Source of the DNA: Fimbriiglobus ruber
GTDB taxonomy: Bacteria; Planctomycetota; Planctomycetia; Gemmatales; Gemmataceae
Assembly: GCF_002197845.1 (NCBI RefSeq)
Contig: NZ_NIDE01000013.1
Span: forward strand, 1 to 59,144
Direction: 5' to 3'
DNA: 59,144 nucleotides
This document shows positions 57,801-59,144 of this stretch, piece after piece. The position numbers were made by a program, and so were the translations under genes. The notes below the pieces were generated by a model. The model was not told the origin of the DNA. It saw only the letters and a list, made by a program, of their open reading frames with translations, and searched no databases. How positions within the stretch are numbered: the first letter of the stretch is position 1; the number at the start of each line of letters is the position of its first letter.

Positions 57801-59144
57801 GCCTGAAGTGCGGCCGTTTCCATCTTCGGGCGGAACTCGGACGACAGTCGCTGTTCTTCGAGCTTGGCCAGTTCGACCGGGGCCGACGTCTGCTGCCCGT
57901 GAGCCGTGAGCATCTGGACGACCTCGGTCCGGTCGGCCGGGTCGGTCGACGTGCCGGTCTGTTCGGCGAACCGCCGCCACCCCTGGGTGCCGAGTAACAG
58001 ATCCAGGGCGACGCCTGCCTTCGGGTGGTCGGTCAGCAGGAAGTCGGCGTGTTCGAGGTCGGCCGGCTTGGCCACGTCGCCAGCGAGGAGGAAGTGCGTC
58101 GGCATGAGCCGGTCGGTCTTGTTGTCCGCCATCGCGACGACGCTCCGGTTCACCACCCCGACGAGCAGCACCGCGGGTGTGGGAGCCTGACGCTCGTTCG
58201 TGGCCGAGAGTTCCAACCGGACCTTCCCGCCCGGCAGGTAGCGCATTTTGTCCGGGGTCACGCCGAGCGTGAGTTGTTCGCCCGGGACGCGGTAAACGAG
58301 CCGCTCGGCCCGCGGGGCCAGGATCGGCCGGGTGGCGTCTTCGCCCGGTATTTCCTCGAACACAGTCACGCGGGTGACGCCGCCGGCCGTGTCGTCGCCC
58401 TGGAGCGCGACATCGACCGGCTTACTTCCTTCGACTTTGAGCTTCCGCTGGGCGATGAGTCGGCCGCGGGCGTAAGCCCCGACGTGGAGCGTCTTCGGCC
58501 CTCGGGCCGTCTGGAGCCGGACACGGATCGGGTCGCCGCGACCGGTCACGGCGTCCAGGGCCGTCAGGGCGATGCCGTCCGCCTTCACGGCAGGCAGCGC
58601 GTAGCCGTCCTTCGTCGGCGGGCTAATGCCGGCGGGGGAGGTGAGCTTGAGGAAGTAGGTCGTGCCGGCCCGCGGCGTCAGGGTGAAGACGCCCTGGCCG
58701 CGGTTCACGCCCGCTTGCTCGGCGTCCGTGAGAGTCGCGACTTCGGCGACCGTGTTGGTACCGTCCGTGATCGTGCCCCGCAGGTCGGCCGGCTTGCCGA
58801 GCGGCGTGCGAACCTGGAAGTAGACGCGGCCCGGCACCCCTGCGATCATCTCGCCGCCCTCGGGGAAGAACGCGACGGAGAGCGTTTTCGTCACCAGCGG
58901 GATCGGGCGAACGATTGCCTCGGCGTCCGACCCGTCTTGAATGTTGACGCTGAACGTCGCGGTAGGCACCGTGCCGTGCGGGGCGGCGTCGAACAGGTCG
59001 GCCGGGAGCTTGAAGCGCAGGTTCAAGACCGCCTTGGTCCCGGTCGCGTCGGAGGCGATCGTGAATCGCGCGCCCGTCTGGGCGTAAAACTGGCGGCCGT
59101 CGACGTTGGCGACCACGTTCGCTCGGGCGTCCTTCATCGGGCGC
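54863..59144 (-). CDS. Bacterial alpha-2-macroglobulin (N-terminus beyond window)
   Basis: At least 1424 residues; the frame stays open past the window edge, so the internal Met at 59137 is not the true start. Macroglobulin-type beta domains precede a bait-like region (DKMRYLPGGKVRLELSATNE, LLLGTQGWRRFAEQ). Two hydrophobic segments (PFVLTFVGLAMVFVSWLFFS and WAGLGVLALLVVLTAM) then interrupt the chain at about 57450-57660. The A2M/complement part follows (FTETVYWHPVLVLPASGKAA, VEFQLSDDIARYQVLV) with the thioester motif GCFEQ in REPHGCFEQTSTANYPN (near 56360) and an alpha/alpha toroid. Such proteins trap proteases; the thioester Cys and Gln are intact. Confidence 0.92.
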   Translation of the reverse strand, partial: RPMKDARANVVANVDGRQFYAQTGARFTIASDATGTKAVLNLRFKLPADLFDAAPHGTVPTATFSVNIQDGSDAEAIVRPIPLVTKTLSVAFFPEGGEMIAGVPGRVYFQVRTPLGKPADLRGTITDGTNTVAEVATLTDAEQAGVNRGQGVFTLTPRAGTTYFLKLTSPAGISPPTKDGYALPAVKADGIALTALDAVTGRGDPIRVRLQTARGPKTLHVGAYARGRLIAQRKLKVEGSKPVDVALQGDDTAGGVTRVTVFEEIPGEDATRPILAPRAERLVYRVPGEQLTLGVTPDKMRYLPGGKVRLELSATNERQAPTPAVLLVGVVNRSVVAMADNKTDRLMPTHFLLAGDVAKPADLEHADFLLTDHPKAGVALDLLLGTQGWRRFAEQTGTSTDPADRTEVVQMLTAHGQQTSAPVELAKLEEQRLSSEFRPKMETAALQADDADRRLSASKETSNAAVAAAQVAIDVAERAQTAVATELRGYKSWFEKMPFVLTFVGLAMVFVSWLFFSAKDYLTATDSEDKARHAANLKTGCTWAGLGVLALLVVLTAMSTVFFASHEAPSMAFEAVGSAIRPGAAMDPAAPPTRDEAAAHLPAPRPGVLNPTQVLQGPRVLAGQQGDPQVQGGQQPQALAGQQPSPVENAQAPRKPAAASPLPDRSREQSQIAAALRKHQPAGVGTLVPPSVLREYAHQRDPALGSVRSDFTETVYWHPVLVLPASGKAAVEFQLSDDIARYQVLVAGHTTDGRIGATTAVIEARKPFSVDPKLPLEMSHTDIVEMPVRITNDSDDPQALTIALTPTGLRSEGSLTASTTLAANGKTRQTFSLKANKLQGDASVLVRATNASGDTDAILRTTRIVPDGFPGVGSISDTIESRARGTITLPKDVVPGSLAVKLEVYTSTMSDLLNGLEGMLREPHGCFEQTSTANYPNTMILDYLNQTNQSNPQVARRAKQLLDQGYARLTNYECPDTPLRRKQGFEWFGSADMAHEALTAYGLLQFKDMARVHPVDPELIRRTQAFLLSRRDGAGGFRRNARALDGFGGAPKHTTDAYIVWALVESDPEDAERLDLKTEIAALKTAALDENSVAGKDAYFVALTANVLLLRGDRETAHRLLDRLRTKHFKDGEVTGAVTSITRSGGRALAIETTALALLGWLRANDPTYAPTIKSATKWLSQQRGGYGGYGSTQSTILALKALSLHAKKSAHPAESGVFVVLVGGRSVGVKKFDEKDGETITLDIPNPEAAFQPGERTEVEITTDARQPYPFALSYSYTTLTPLSAEQCAVRIGTKLARADAREGDTVPLSVTLENSQRQGQGMAVAVVGLPAGLKVPTDMKQLTDLREKQQISYFEIRGRELILYWRELAPEQKIALTVDLVCDVPGRFRGPASRAYLYYNADHKHWVEPLSIKIEPMAGREGRS

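Overview
The window is high-GC bacterial DNA from a planctomycete, most likely the family Gemmataceae. This is inferred from marker families, not from a search. The markers are two DUF1559 proteins with type IV prepilin-like N-termini, an ECF sigma factor next to a Ser/Thr kinase, a TIGR02996 leucine-rich protein, a DUF1571 lipoprotein, a DUF1264 protein, a giant surface protein with the N-terminal EDRTVP motif, Uma2 nuclease-fold proteins and a PPC-type secreted protein. Most genes are single or in short operons. Large intergenic inverted repeats are scattered between them.

Layout. 1-4300 (minus): nuoA, nuoB, an inserted PD-(D/E)XK-like gene and nuoC of respiratory complex I, followed by an unusual ubiquitin-like/MshEN membrane protein and the start of another membrane protein. 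4300-12400: a redoxin/cytochrome c/copper monooxygenase-like protein, a DUF1559 protein, serA, an OB-fold membrane protein and a GT2 glycosyltransferase, separated by repeat-rich spacers. 12600-21300 (plus): ECF sigma factor, kinase fused to a formylglycine-generating-enzyme-like domain, DUF1264 protein and a giant secreted adhesin-like protein. 21370-29500: a secreted glycoside hydrolase-like protein and a set of small, lipo- and membrane proteins, several frameshifted. 29500-32540 (minus): a sugar pair (GT8-like transferase and GDP-L-fucose synthase) and an arsenate reductase/aquaporin pair. 32660-42840 (plus): lipoprotein, esterase, response regulator, groES, RNA-binding protein, infA, an aminotransferase and two tandem Uma2 genes. 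42925-44670: polX. 45281-51966 (plus): two Flp pilins, a lipoprotein/DUF1559 pair, gltX, a PfkB kinase, thpR and a DUF4058 protein. 52000-59144 (minus): PPC protein, TIGR02996 protein and a bacterial alpha-2-macroglobulin running off the edge.

A striking global feature is that seven genes are each broken by what looks like loss of exactly one base at or beside a short homopolymer run. Restoring one base rejoins a sensible protein every time. Systematic sequencing error is the simplest explanation, although the run in the adhesin gene could be phase-variable. Two further genes (aquaporin and the second Uma2) carry apparent nonsense substitutions. No tRNA, rRNA, CRISPR array or transposase was seen.
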